Below, one piece after another: positions 7,791 to 16,319 of a stretch of DNA of 64,000 nt; position 1 is the first letter of the stretch; every line of letters starts with the position of its first letter. Source of the stretch: Micromonospora endophytica (GTDB lineage: Bacteria; Actinomycetota; Actinomycetes; Mycobacteriales; Micromonosporaceae). The stretch covers positions 1-64,000 of the forward strand of contig NZ_POTX01000002.1 in the NCBI RefSeq assembly GCF_003236305.1. Reading direction: 5' to 3'. The notes under the pieces were generated by a model. The model worked only from the letters and a program-made list of their open reading frames with translations, searched no databases and had not been told where the DNA came from. The translations under genes were made by a program, and so were the position numbers.

Positions 7791-8966
7791 GTGATCCTCT
7801 ACGTGCTCTTCGTGTGCTCCTTTGCCGTGGCCACCGCCGAGTTCGTGCTGGTCGGTCTCCTCCCCCAGGTCGCGGCCGACCTGGGCGTGTCGGTGCCGGC
7901 CGCCGGGCAACTGGTCACCGCGTACATGATCGTGGTGACGGTGGGCGGCCCGGTCGCCGCCGTGCTGACCCGCCGGCTGCCGCGCCGGGAACTACTGGCC
8001 GCCACCATGGCGCTGGCCACCGTGTCGGCGGTGGCCAGCGCGATGGCCACGTCGTACCCGATGCTGTTGACGGCCCGGCTGGGTTCGGCGCTGGCGCAGG
8101 CGCTGTTCATGGCGGTGGCGTCCCAGGTCGCCATGGCCGCCGTGCCACCCGAGCGGCAGACCGTGGCGGTGGCCCGGGTGTTCGGCGGTTTCGCCCTGGC
8201 CACCGTGCTCGGTCTGCCGGTCGGCAGCCTGATCGGCGAGGCGTACGGCTGGCCGGTCACCTTCGTGGTGGTGGCCGGCATGGCCGCCGTCGGGCTGCTC
8301 GGCGTGATCGTCTTCTGCCCCCGCATCGCCGCACCGCCACCGGCCGGCGTCCGGGACAGCGTGGGCGCGCTGACCCGGCCCGCGATCCTTGCCGGGCTCG
8401 GCGTCACCCTGCTGGCGCTCACCGGCTTCGTGGCCGCCTTCACCTACGTCGCACCGATGCTGCGCGACGTCACCGGACTCAGTCCCGGCTGGGTCAGCAT
8501 CGGCCTGGTCGGCTACGGTCTCGGCACCATCGCCGGCAACCTGCTCGCCGGCCGGGTACGCCCCGACAGCATCACCCGCCGCCTGCCGCTCGCCGTCGGC
8601 GCCCTCGCCCTGATCCTGCTCGCGCAGCCGCTCCTGCTGCCGGTGGCACCGCTGGCCCTCGTCGGTCTGGCACTGCTCGGCGCGGCGACGTTCGTGGTCG
8701 TACCCCTGGTCCAGACCTGGCTGATGGGCCAGGTCGACGCGGCCACCACCGGCCTGGTCGCGGCGGTGAACATCTCCGTCGCCGGTGCCGCCGGCGCGCT
8801 CGGCGCGGCGCTCGGCGGCGCGGTGCTCACCGTGGGTCTCGGCCCGGCCTGGATCGGCCCGGTCGCCGCCGTCTCGGTCCTGGCCGCGACAGCCGTCGCC
8901 GCCGGCATCGCGCGGGCGTCAGCACCAACAACCGGGCGTACGTCAGCAGCGCTGCTCAGGCAGTGA
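7791..8966 (+). CDS. MFS transporter, probable drug or metabolite efflux
   Basis: This is a 391-residue integral membrane protein with about twelve hydrophobic segments. It belongs to the AraJ/CmlA-like DHA1 branch: the opening FAVATAEFVLVGLLPQVAADLGVS and the loop with RRLPRRELL between helices two and three are typical. The start is a GTG with no Shine-Dalgarno sequence, matching a leaderless transcript from the adjacent promoter. It is divergent from, and probably controlled by, the MerR regulator at 7294-7749. The substrate is not predictable. Confidence 0.9.
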   Translation: MILYVLFVCSFAVATAEFVLVGLLPQVAADLGVSVPAAGQLVTAYMIVVTVGGPVAAVLTRRLPRRELLAATMALATVSAVASAMATSYPMLLTARLGSALAQALFMAVASQVAMAAVPPERQTVAVARVFGGFALATVLGLPVGSLIGEAYGWPVTFVVVAGMAAVGLLGVIVFCPRIAAPPPAGVRDSVGALTRPAILAGLGVTLLALTGFVAAFTYVAPMLRDVTGLSPGWVSIGLVGYGLGTIAGNLLAGRVRPDSITRRLPLAVGALALILLAQPLLLPVAPLALVGLALLGAATFVVVPLVQTWLMGQVDAATTGLVAAVNISVAGAAGALGAALGGAVLTVGLGPAWIGPVAAVSVLAATAVAAGIARASAPTTGRTSAALLRQ

Positions 8967-9058
8967 GGCGGGTGGCAGCCGACCCGGCGACCGGACTCCT
9001 CGCGCGGGTGGCGAGAACCCGGTCGCCGGGCACGCCGCAGACCGCTATCGTCCGCCAG

Positions 9059-9517
9059 ATGCGGCTGGAGCGGATCACCCCGGAGAACTACGAGGCGGCG
9101 CTCGCGCTCTCCGTCCGTCCCGACCAGGAGGATCTGGTCGAGCCGGTGGTCAAATCGCTCGCGGAGGCGTACGTCTATCCGGAGCACGCCTGGCCGCGAC
9201 TGATCTATGACGGTGACGTCCTGGTCGGTTTCCTGATGGCCTTCCTGGACATCCCGTGGGATCCGGACCGTGATCCCGACGACCGACGCTCCGGTCTGTG
9301 GCGGCTGAACATCGCCGCCGACGCCCAGGGACGCGGCTACGGCAGCTTCGCCGTCGACGCCGTCTGCCAGGAGATCCGGGCCCGGGGCGGCACCCGGGCG
9401 TACGTCACCTGGGAGCCCCGGGCCGGCGGACCGGAACCCTTCTATCTCAAGCTTGGTTTCCGACCGACCGGCGAGCAGAGCGGCGGCCAGACGGTCGGCG
9501 TGCTCGACCTGTCATGA
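9059..9517 (+). CDS. GNAT family N-acetyltransferase (diamine/spermidine acetyltransferase-like)
   Basis: This 152-residue protein has a full GNAT fold: the N-terminal RITPENYEAALAL, a central strand, the acetyl-CoA P-loop as AQGRGYGS and the C-terminal FYLKLGFRPTGE. The N-terminus and the SLAEAYVYPEHAWPRLIYDGD stretch resemble BltD/PaiA-type polyamine acetyltransferases. The ATG at 9059 was chosen because it begins the conserved domain; the longer open frame upstream overlaps the MFS gene end and is unlike the family. It is coupled by an ATGA overlap to the following APH-fold gene. Confidence 0.87.
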   Translation: MRLERITPENYEAALALSVRPDQEDLVEPVVKSLAEAYVYPEHAWPRLIYDGDVLVGFLMAFLDIPWDPDRDPDDRRSGLWRLNIAADAQGRGYGSFAVDAVCQEIRARGGTRAYVTWEPRAGGPEPFYLKLGFRPTGEQSGGQTVGVLDLS

Positions 9518-10506
9518 CGCGGACGTTCCTGACGCCGGACGACGTGCGTCACCTGGTCGCGGAGCAGTTCGGCGGTGACCGCCGGGTCCTCGCCCTGGAC
9601 CGGCTGGCCGGCGGCAGCAAGAAGGGCGTCTACCGACTGCGGCTGGACGACCAGACCACGGTGATCCTCTACGTGTGGTCGGCCGAGGAGAACTACTGGC
9701 CGCCGTCGCCGACCGTCCCCGACGACCCGTTCACCGACGCGTCCGGCGCGGAACTCTTCGCCACCAACCACGCGGCCCTGGCCGCCGTCGAGGTGCGGCT
9801 CCCCCAGCTGCTGCTGCTCGACCGGGACCGCCGCCACCTCGATGCCGACGTCGCCCTGCTGGAGGACGTCGGCGCGGTGACGCTCGAAGCGCTGCGGGAA
9901 CGGGATCCGGCCGCCGCGACCGGACCGCTGTCCGCGCTCGGTGCGGCCCTGCGCCGGATGCACACCACGATCGGCCCGAGCTACGGCAAGCTCGCCGCCA
10001 TCGCCAGCGGCGCGGCTACCCAGAGTCGACGCACCGAGGACGTCATCGTGGACCGGGCGCTCCGCCACCTGGACGCTGCCGCCATCCGCGACCCCCGACT
10101 GGCCGACGCGCACGATCGGATCGCCGGACACGTACGCCAACTCCGTGACGCGGTAGCCGAACGCCAGACGTACGGGCTGGTGCACGGCGAACTCGGGCCG
10201 GATCACGTCCTCGTCACACCCGACGGCGAACCCGTCATGATCGATATCGAGGGCCTGACGTACTTCGACGTCGAATGGGAGCACGCCTGGCTCCAGATGC
10301 GCTTCGGCGACGCGTACCCACTGCTGCACCCCGTGGACCTCGACCCGCACCGGCTGGAACTCTACCGATACGCGCAGGTGCTCGCCCTGATCGAAGGCCC
10401 GCTGCGGATCGCGGACACCGACTTCCCCGACCGCCAATGGATGCGGGACCTGGCCGAGTGGAACATCACGAAGGCACTCGCCGTCCTTGCGACTCCCGGC
10501 TCATGA
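9514..10506 (+). CDS. APH-fold phosphotransferase family protein with altered catalytic motif
   Basis: This is a 330-residue protein of the aminoglycoside phosphotransferase/choline kinase fold. The N-lobe has GGSKKGVYRLRLDD. The catalytic loop reads HGELGPDHV where active members have HGDLxxxN, so the catalytic Asp is Glu and the metal-binding Asn is His; the second metal motif is IDIEG. The rest of the C-lobe (FFDVEWEHA-like) is intact. It may be a conserved subfamily with a different activity or a pseudokinase. It is translationally coupled to the GNAT gene before it. No resistance role can be claimed. Confidence 0.8.
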   Translation: MTRTFLTPDDVRHLVAEQFGGDRRVLALDRLAGGSKKGVYRLRLDDQTTVILYVWSAEENYWPPSPTVPDDPFTDASGAELFATNHAALAAVEVRLPQLLLLDRDRRHLDADVALLEDVGAVTLEALRERDPAAATGPLSALGAALRRMHTTIGPSYGKLAAIASGAATQSRRTEDVIVDRALRHLDAAAIRDPRLADAHDRIAGHVRQLRDAVAERQTYGLVHGELGPDHVLVTPDGEPVMIDIEGLTYFDVEWEHAWLQMRFGDAYPLLHPVDLDPHRLELYRYAQVLALIEGPLRIADTDFPDRQWMRDLAEWNITKALAVLATPGS

Positions 10507-10554
10507 CCTCGGCGGACGACGCCACTCTCCCCAAGCCGATCTTGTTGCAAAAGT

Positions 10555-10568
10555 GCCCCTATAGGGGC
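10555..10568. promoter_or_regulatory. 14-bp perfect palindrome
   Basis: GCCCCTATAGGGGC lies 49 bases after the APH-fold gene and before the regulator remnant. It could be an operator or a weak terminator. No T-run follows. Confidence 0.4.
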
Positions 10569-10624
10569 CGAAATCGTCCAAGATTCCCTTGACGAGGGCC
10601 TTGGCGGCGACGTTTACCAGATGA

Positions 10625-11053
10625 AGCAGTTGGGAACGCAGCACCATCGCCCTGCGCGAGGCGGCCGTGTCACGGTCACTTCTCTTGGCCATCAGCTTTC
10701 AGCATGCGCGCTATCCGGCCCTGATCGAGCTGCTGCCCGGCCTGCTGGCCGACGCGCAGCGCGGCCACGCGCACGATCCGCGAGCGGGACGGGTGCCGCT
10801 TGTGGAGGCGTACCGGGTGACGGCGTCCCTGCTGGTGAAGCTCGGCGAGACGGAACTGGCCGCCCGCGCCTACCTCCAGCTCGACGACCCGGCCAACGCC
10901 GCGCGGAGGTTGCTCGACGCCGACCTCATCGCACCCGCCGAGGTACGCCATCGGCCGGCCGCCCGGGACGTGCTCGCTCACGCCGCGGACCATCCGGAGG
11001 CACCCAGAGCGCTGGTCGCGCTCGCCGCCATCGTCGAGGTGAGCCGGACATGA
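10625..11053 (+). pseudogene. Remnant of an XRE-type regulator (TPR-like C-terminal part)
   Basis: An open frame from just after a stop at 10622 (first possible GTG at 10667) gives helical text such as LLLAISFQHARYPALIELLPGLLADAQRG and SLLVKLGETELAARAYLQLDDP. I recognise this as the C-terminal ligand-binding half of actinobacterial helix-turn-helix regulators, which are normally about 400 residues. No N-terminal DNA-binding domain is present in any frame upstream, and the middle seems deleted. It ends in an ATGA overlap with a small gene that looks intact. It may be a decayed gene or, less likely, a stand-alone small protein of 128 residues. The assignment rests on recall of the family. Confidence 0.5.
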
Positions 11054-11244
11054 CCGCGCCGTTTCTCACCCTGGCGCAGATCCTCAACCGGCTCACCCTG
11101 ACCGCAGGGCGGACGTTGCGTGAGCATCATCCCGACCCGGAGGGCTGCTGCCCGCTCTGCCGTGCCCCTGACTGTGCGGTGGCGAGCGCCGCCCGTGAGG
11201 TGCTTGCCACCATCAGGCTGATCCGTTGGCGTCCGGGCCGTTGA
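11050..11244 (+). CDS. Small Cys-containing protein of unknown function
   Basis: This frame encodes 64 residues starting MTAPFLTLAQILNRLTL. The middle holds a cysteine cluster, CCPLCRAPDC, which could bind zinc. It overlaps the regulator remnant by four bases. Its intact frame and strong codon bias suggest that it is expressed. I do not recognise a function. Confidence 0.55.
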   Translation: MTAPFLTLAQILNRLTLTAGRTLREHHPDPEGCCPLCRAPDCAVASAAREVLATIRLIRWRPGR

Positions 11245-11288
11245 AGCTCCGGCGGATCCGCTGACCACGATGAGGCGACAATGGTCGG

Positions 11289-13925
11289 TCACGTGGACAG
11301 GCGTTGGCGCTCGGCGGCCAGCACCTCACGGACGAGTTCGGCCTCCGACAGGTCCACGGCCTCCGGGCTTGAGTCGGCCGTGTCGCTGACCCGGGCGAAG
11401 TCGTCGAAGATGCGCCGCTTGCCGGCCAGCAGTTCGGTGATGCGTTTGTCGACGCCGTCCTCGGAGAGCAGCCGGTGCACCTGCACCGACTGCACCTGGC
11501 CCATCCGGTGGGCGCGGGCGATGGCCTGGGCCTCGGTCGTCGGCTTGAGCTGCGGTTCGCAGATGACCACGACGGACGCCGACTGGATGTTGAGTCCGAC
11601 GCCACCGGCGACGATCTGGGCCACCAACACGGCACCGTGTTCGGCGGCGGAGAACTGATCCACCATCTGTTGGCGGTGGTTCGCCGGCACCGACCCGGTC
11701 AGCGGCCCGAACACGGGCTCGGGCAGGGCTTGGGCAACCAGGTCGAGCACCTGCCTGAAGTGGGAGAAGACGATGACGCGGCGGCCGTTGTCGGCCGCCT
11801 CGCGAACGATCTCGATCAGGCGCTGGACCTTCGTGGACCGGGCGCCCTGAAGCATGGCCGCCTGGCGCATCTCCATGAAGTTGCCGCGTACGACCGCCTC
11901 CCGATAGCCGGTGGTGTCCGCCGCCGACATCGGCAGCCACTCCTCGACCTCGATGAGTTCGGGAAGCTCGGTGAGCACGTCCTCCTGGTTGCGGCGCAGG
12001 TACGCCGGTGCGATCTGCCGACGGAACCGCTGGGGCGACAGGTCGGTGACGTCGACGGTGAGATCGGGGCGTACGTAGGAGGCAAGGTTGCCGAACTCCT
12101 CGACCCGGTTCTCCAGCGGCGTACCGGTCAGCAGGATCGCCCGGTCGGCGCGCGCGACGATCTCCTTCGTCCTGGCCGTCCGCTGGGCCTGCGGGTTCTT
12201 GATGTAGTGGGCCTCGTCGACCACGACGCACGCCAGATCGTGGTGGTCCCGCAGCGTCGACTCCCACCAGGCCAGCGTTTCGTACGTGGTGACAGCCACT
12301 CCCCCGTCACGCAGCCAGGCGCGGGCGGCGCGGTCGCGTTCCGGGCCGTGCACCCGGTGCGGGCGCAACCTCGACTTGGCGGTGATCTCGCGGACCCAGT
12401 TGGTCACCACGGCGGCCGGGCACACCACCAGGAAATGCGTGCTGCCCCGACTGCGCAGGTGCGCCAGGACGGCGATCGCCTCGACGGTCTTGCCGAGGCC
12501 CATCTCGTCGCCGATGATCACCTTGCGTTGGACGAGGGCGAAGCGGGCCGCGAAGCTCTGATAGCCGCGCAGCGACGCGGTCAGGTGGGCGCCGTCGAGC
12601 GCCTGGTCGCGTACGGCTTGGATGATCTCCTCGGGGAGATCGCCGTGCACCGCGTCCGCGTCGTCGGTGACGAACCCCAGCTCGGCGAGCATGGCGAAGT
12701 AGTCGGCGGGGCGGGCCAGGAAGTCGTCCCACGGGTCCGCCGGCACGCTGCGGCGACCGGATCCGGACGACATGCCGAGCAGTTCGGCGCGCCGGATGAC
12801 CATCCGGATGCTCTCGCCCAGCCCGGCGGCGGCCAGCCCTCGGGTCGGGATCACCAGCAGGTGACTCGTCCTGCGGCTGATGGTTGCGCCCAGCGGGGCA
12901 AGCTCGGCGGCACGTTCGAGATCGGCGGCGGCACCACGGGTCTGCCGGTACGCGTCCCACTCGGCGAGGCAGCGCAGCAGGTGGGTGGCCTCCGGGTGGC
13001 GGTGGTCGATGTCGATGCGGATCGGCATCTCGTCGTACGTGTTCTGCCAGAGGGTTCGGGCCGCGCCGATCATGCGGCGGGCGGAGGTCTCCCCCACCCC
13101 CGGCAGCGCTTGCAGGGACGCGCCCGCGTGCAGCACCTCCTGCACCGTGCCGATCCGTGCCTCGGCGAGGGGCCCGAGCCGGAGTCGGTCGCGGGTGGCG
13201 GTCTTCAACACGTCCACCGGCATGTCCCGCAGGATGCGGTGCACCTCGGCCCGTCTGACCTGTTCACCCGCGTCGCGTGCCGCCGAGCGGTAGGAGGCTT
13301 CGCCGGCCACCACCTTGTCGATTGCGGCCAACGCCTCCGGCAGCCCCTCGAAGACCGATCGGTCCATCAGCTCGGGCGCGGGGCTGGTCCGTTCGGCGAG
13401 CAGGTCGAATCGGAGCATCGGGTCGAGCAGGTCCTCGACTTTGGGCGGCCCCAGGGGGTTGGTGGGGGCGCCGAGCTGCGTCAGGCGCTCAGGCACCCCG
13501 GCCGCGATCAGCTCCCCGTGGTGACCACGTAGGAAGTCGGACGCGGTGACCGCCGACTGTTTCCGGGCCGCCCCGGCGAAGAACCGACGCACGCCGAGCA
13601 GGGGGGCCACGTCGGCGACGGCGCGGGGCACCTCGCCGGTGAGCAGGCGCAGCAGCGCACGGTCGTCGGCGGTCGGCACGGGCAGCAGGGCCCGCTCCCA
13701 CAGTCGCCGCACGACGTCCCGATCACTCGCCCCGAGGGCCAGCACCCGCCACGCGGCCCGGCCGGACCGAGCGACCACGACGCTGCGCGTACGCATGGCC
13801 CGTTCGTCGCTGCCAGCCGCGTCCTGCACCGTCTGATGCCAGACTCGTACGCCCTCAGCGAGGCGACTCCACTGCCGGAAGTCCGCAGCGAGGCGCCGCA
13901 TCTCGTCGCGTTCAGTCCTGTCCAT
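11289..13925 (-). CDS. SNF2 family DEAD/DEAH-box helicase with N-terminal helix-hairpin-helix region
   Basis: This is an 878-residue Swi2/Snf2 ATPase that probably remodels DNA-protein complexes. The N-terminal half includes a helix-hairpin-helix-like LQALPGVGETSARRMIGAA. The helicase core starts with GDEMGLGKT (about residue 472), then VVDEAHYIKNPQ (about 566), LLTGTPLENRVEEF, and the second RecA lobe with VIVFSHFRQVLDLV and motif VI QAIARAHRMGQ. An ATG at 13925 is preferred; the frame stays open to 14033, but that would run deep into the TetR gene. With the ATG at 13925 it overlaps the end of the TetR gene by 14 bases. A role in repair or transcription recycling (HepA-like) is possible. Confidence 0.88.
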   Translation of the reverse strand: MDRTERDEMRRLAADFRQWSRLAEGVRVWHQTVQDAAGSDERAMRTRSVVVARSGRAAWRVLALGASDRDVVRRLWERALLPVPTADDRALLRLLTGEVPRAVADVAPLLGVRRFFAGAARKQSAVTASDFLRGHHGELIAAGVPERLTQLGAPTNPLGPPKVEDLLDPMLRFDLLAERTSPAPELMDRSVFEGLPEALAAIDKVVAGEASYRSAARDAGEQVRRAEVHRILRDMPVDVLKTATRDRLRLGPLAEARIGTVQEVLHAGASLQALPGVGETSARRMIGAARTLWQNTYDEMPIRIDIDHRHPEATHLLRCLAEWDAYRQTRGAAADLERAAELAPLGATISRRTSHLLVIPTRGLAAAGLGESIRMVIRRAELLGMSSGSGRRSVPADPWDDFLARPADYFAMLAELGFVTDDADAVHGDLPEEIIQAVRDQALDGAHLTASLRGYQSFAARFALVQRKVIIGDEMGLGKTVEAIAVLAHLRSRGSTHFLVVCPAAVVTNWVREITAKSRLRPHRVHGPERDRAARAWLRDGGVAVTTYETLAWWESTLRDHHDLACVVVDEAHYIKNPQAQRTARTKEIVARADRAILLTGTPLENRVEEFGNLASYVRPDLTVDVTDLSPQRFRRQIAPAYLRRNQEDVLTELPELIEVEEWLPMSAADTTGYREAVVRGNFMEMRQAAMLQGARSTKVQRLIEIVREAADNGRRVIVFSHFRQVLDLVAQALPEPVFGPLTGSVPANHRQQMVDQFSAAEHGAVLVAQIVAGGVGLNIQSASVVVICEPQLKPTTEAQAIARAHRMGQVQSVQVHRLLSEDGVDKRITELLAGKRRIFDDFARVSDTADSSPEAVDLSEAELVREVLAAERQRLST

Positions 13926-14655
13926 GCCCACCCTCAGCGTCGATGACCGGCTGTCTGAGAGCGGTGCGGTGGGTGGTGATCGTTGACGTTCTGGCTGCTG
14001 GTTTCTCGGCGTGTCGAGTCGCTCCGACGTCAACGATCATGTGGGTGGGTGCCGGCCGGCGGAGGCCGGCGAGGACGAGGGTGATGACGCCGTCCGCGTC
14101 GGTTCGGTGGGTCGGGTGGCCATAGGTCGCGCAGATGCCCTGGAGTGCCATCAGGACCGCGCCGGCGCCGACGTCGCCGCGGATGCGTCCGGTCTCGACG
14201 GCGGCGGCCAGGAGGTCGGTGACGGCCTGGCCGATGGCTTGCACGCCGTCGGCCAGTGCGCCCGAGCGGGTGGCCATGAGCGAGGCGAAGGTGCGGGCGA
14301 TGCCCTCGTTGGCGTGTAGGTAGTCGACCAGCCCGCGCAGGAATGACTCCAGCGCCTCGTCGGCGGGGAGGGTGGCCCGCAGCTCGCGGGCGCGGTCGCA
14401 CATCGCGGTGATTTCGTCCCGGTAGACCGCCTCGGCCAGGGCCTCCCGGGTGGGAAAGTGGCGGTAGAGCGTGCCGGTGCCCACACCGGCCAGCTTGGCG
14501 AAGTCGTCGAAGCGCAGGTTGAAGCAGCCGCCGGCGAAGAGTTCGCGGGCCTTGGCGATCAGGGCGTCGCGGTTGCGGCGGGCGTCGGCGCGCAACGGCT
14601 TGGCCTCGGCACGCAACGGCTTGGCCTCGGCACGCAACGGCTTGGCGTCGGTCAC
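13912..14655 (-). CDS. TetR family transcriptional regulator with repeated N-terminal AKPLRAE units
   Basis: This is a 247-residue TetR repressor. Its helix-turn-helix is RFDDFAKLAGVGTGTLYRHFPTREALAEAVY. The normal family opening PLRADARRNRD is preceded by two extra seven-residue AKPLRAE copies. The GTG at 14655 is preceded by AAAGGAGG and is a better start than the upstream ATG at 14733, which lies beyond the operators. The gene is divergent from the ketopantoate-reductase-like gene at 14742, and two near-identical palindromes lie between them, so it probably represses that gene and itself. The C-terminal part has no recognised ligand motif. Confidence 0.88.
   Translation of the reverse strand: MTDAKPLRAEAKPLRAEAKPLRADARRNRDALIAKARELFAGGCFNLRFDDFAKLAGVGTGTLYRHFPTREALAEAVYRDEITAMCDRARELRATLPADEALESFLRGLVDYLHANEGIARTFASLMATRSGALADGVQAIGQAVTDLLAAAVETGRIRGDVGAGAVLMALQGICATYGHPTHRTDADGVITLVLAGLRRPAPTHMIVDVGATRHAEKPAARTSTITTHRTALRQPVIDAEGGHGQD
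14586..14649. repeat. 21-bp tandem repeat (three copies) in TetR gene
   Basis: The 21-base unit CGCAACGGCTTGGCCTCGGC(A) occurs three times in frame and codes for AKPLRA(E/D). The last copy differs by one base. It lengthens the flexible arm in front of the DNA-binding domain. Confidence 0.85.
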
Positions 14656-14668
14656 ACGGCCTCCTTTG

Positions 14669-14697
14669 TTGACAAGTGGAGACTGTCTCCATATCTT
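14669..14697 (+). promoter_or_regulatory. Consensus promoter with TetR operator in the spacer
   Basis: A perfect -35 TTGACA at 14669-14674 and a -10 TATCTT at 14692-14697 are 17 bases apart. The spacer contains TGGAGACTGTCTCCA (14677-14691), so repressor binding would block RNA polymerase directly. Confidence 0.7.
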
Positions 14698-14719
14698 TCC
14701 GAAGTGGAGACAGTCTCCG
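14677..14719. promoter_or_regulatory. Twin TetR operators
   Basis: Palindrome TGGAGACTGTCTCCA at 14677-14691 and a second copy TGGAGACAGTCTCC at 14705-14718 have centres 28 bases apart. Both lie between the divergent TetR and ketopantoate-reductase-like genes and are the only dyads there. Confidence 0.75.
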
Positions 14720-14741
14720 ATTGTAGCGTGCAAGGAGCCGC

Positions 14742-15689
14742 GTGAAGATCTTGATGTTCGGCCGAGGCGTGATCAGCACCGCATACGGGTGGGCCCTGGA
14801 ACGGGCTGGGCACCAGGTCGAGTTCTACGTCCGGCCGGGGCGAGCGGCGGCGTACGGGGAAGCTATCGACCTTGACCTGCTCGACGCCCGGCGGCGGCCG
14901 TGGGGAAAGCGGATCGCCGAGAAGTGGCCGGTGCGCTACCGCGAGACGCTGGAGCCGGACCATGACTTCGACCTGATCGTGCTCAGCGTGCAGCACTACA
15001 GCTTCGCCGAGGCGGCGGCCTACCTGGGGCCGCGCGTGGGTGGAGCCACGGTGCTCGTCTTCAACAACCTCTGGGTCGACCCGCTGACCGCGACAGCAGA
15101 CCTCCCCACCGATCAGCTGGCCTGGGGCTTTCCCGGGGCCGGCGGCGGCTTCGGCGACGACGGTGTGCTGCGGGCGGCTCTGCTGCCCATGGTCTTCTTC
15201 GGCACCCTCGACCAGCCGGCGAACGAGCGCGAACGGGCCGTACGCCAGGTGTTCCGCGAAGCCGGGTTCAGAATCCAGGAAAACTCCGACTTCCGTGGCT
15301 GGCTGGCGATCCATTTCGTCCAGAACGCCGGTCTGCACACGCAGACCCTGCGGAGGGGCACCCTGGCCAAGCCGTCGACCGGCGACATGCGCGAGATGAT
15401 CCTCGCCACCCGCGAGCTACTGCCGCTGGTCGAGGCGCGCGGCGTCGATCTGCGGCGGCACCGGACCGAACTGCTGCCCCTCAACGCACTCGCCTGGCTG
15501 ACTGCACCGGCACTGTCCTGGCTGTTCAATCACTTTCCGCCGATGCGTACGGTGGCGGAGGCCCACGCCAACCCCGAGGAGCCGCGCGCGGTCTGCCGCG
15601 ACACCCTGGCGGAAGCACGCAGGCTCGGCGTGCCGGCACCCCGGCTGGAGGCAGCCGCGCCCCACTTCACCGGCGCAAGAACGGCCTGA
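14742..15689 (+). CDS. Ketopantoate reductase (ApbA/PanE) family protein
   Basis: This is a 315-residue NADP-binding protein. The N-terminus MKILMFGRGVISTAYGWALERAGHQVEFYVRPGR is the Rossmann domain of the family, and the C-terminal helical domain carries HFVQNAGLHTQTL. It lacks a convincing pantothenate context and is more like the ketopantoate-reductase relatives found next to TetR regulators, often acting on other 2-oxo compounds. The start is GTG with AAGGAG six bases before. It is the only gene downstream of the TetR-controlled promoter, followed by about 180 bases without a clear gene. Confidence 0.85.
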   Translation: MKILMFGRGVISTAYGWALERAGHQVEFYVRPGRAAAYGEAIDLDLLDARRRPWGKRIAEKWPVRYRETLEPDHDFDLIVLSVQHYSFAEAAAYLGPRVGGATVLVFNNLWVDPLTATADLPTDQLAWGFPGAGGGFGDDGVLRAALLPMVFFGTLDQPANERERAVRQVFREAGFRIQENSDFRGWLAIHFVQNAGLHTQTLRRGTLAKPSTGDMREMILATRELLPLVEARGVDLRRHRTELLPLNALAWLTAPALSWLFNHFPPMRTVAEAHANPEEPRAVCRDTLAEARRLGVPAPRLEAAAPHFTGARTA

Positions 15690-15870
15690 CACCCCGCGGC
15701 GGCCGCAATGATCACCTTGCGCGATACCGTTCACCGAGCTGATCGCGACCATGCTGCCGCGAGAACTCGACTGCGTCCGGGACACCGCCGGCCTGGCCGC
15801 AGTGACGTGGCACCCCGACCGAATCGGTCACCCTATCCGCCCTCTTACCGGTGGTGGATACCGTGCGGGC

Positions 15871-16293
15871 ATGGATCGCCGACCTGCGGCACCATGGGCG
15901 CCAGCCATCGTCGCGCTGCTGACGGTGGCATGGCTCGGCGGCGCGCTGCTGCTGATCGGGGGGCTGTTCGCCGTCGGCATCGAGGGCTGGGCACACCAAA
16001 CCAGCAACAGCGACGGCGCCGCTGCCGCTCTGACGCGTAAGGGAAACCTGGTGATGCTGGCCCTGGCCACCGAGGTGGTGGCCGGCCCGATGGCGATCGC
16101 CGTCGTGGCCGTCAGCGGCCTGTTACGCCGGACCGCCGTCGTCTACCTGATCATCGCGCTCGGTCTCGGCATACTCGTAGCGCCGTTCGCCGTCGCCGTG
16201 CTTCGGGACGTCGTCCCGTCCCCGCCTCCTTCACCAGCACCGACGCGCTGCCAGGAGTACAGCGGCGGCGATAACCGCTGCCCCGGCGGGTAG
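15871..16293 (+). CDS. Small membrane protein of unknown function
   Basis: The product has 140 residues with three hydrophobic segments (APAIVALLTVAWLGGALLLIGG, an internal one near residue 60-80, and VVYLIIALGLGILVAPFAVAV), then a Pro-rich tail with two cysteines (CQEY, CPGG). The ATG at 15871 is preferred over one at 15751 because it begins right before the first helix; a TACCGT box ends six bases upstream, consistent with a leaderless transcript. It contains a rare TTA codon at 16123. No family is recognised. Confidence 0.6.
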   Translation: MDRRPAAPWAPAIVALLTVAWLGGALLLIGGLFAVGIEGWAHQTSNSDGAAAALTRKGNLVMLALATEVVAGPMAIAVVAVSGLLRRTAVVYLIIALGLGILVAPFAVAVLRDVVPSPPPSPAPTRCQEYSGGDNRCPGG

Positions 16294-16319
16294 CCCGGGT
16301 TTCAGGGTTCGCTGCCCTG

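Noticed and set aside
9514-10506. Aminoglycoside resistance kinase
   Set aside because: Catalytic Asp and Asn are replaced, and nothing in the context points to antibiotics.
11475-13532. Plus-strand frame of 685 codons over the helicase
   Set aside because: The minus strand encodes all SNF2 motifs. The plus frame is rich in Arg, Gly and His without pattern, as expected for antisense of high-GC coding DNA.
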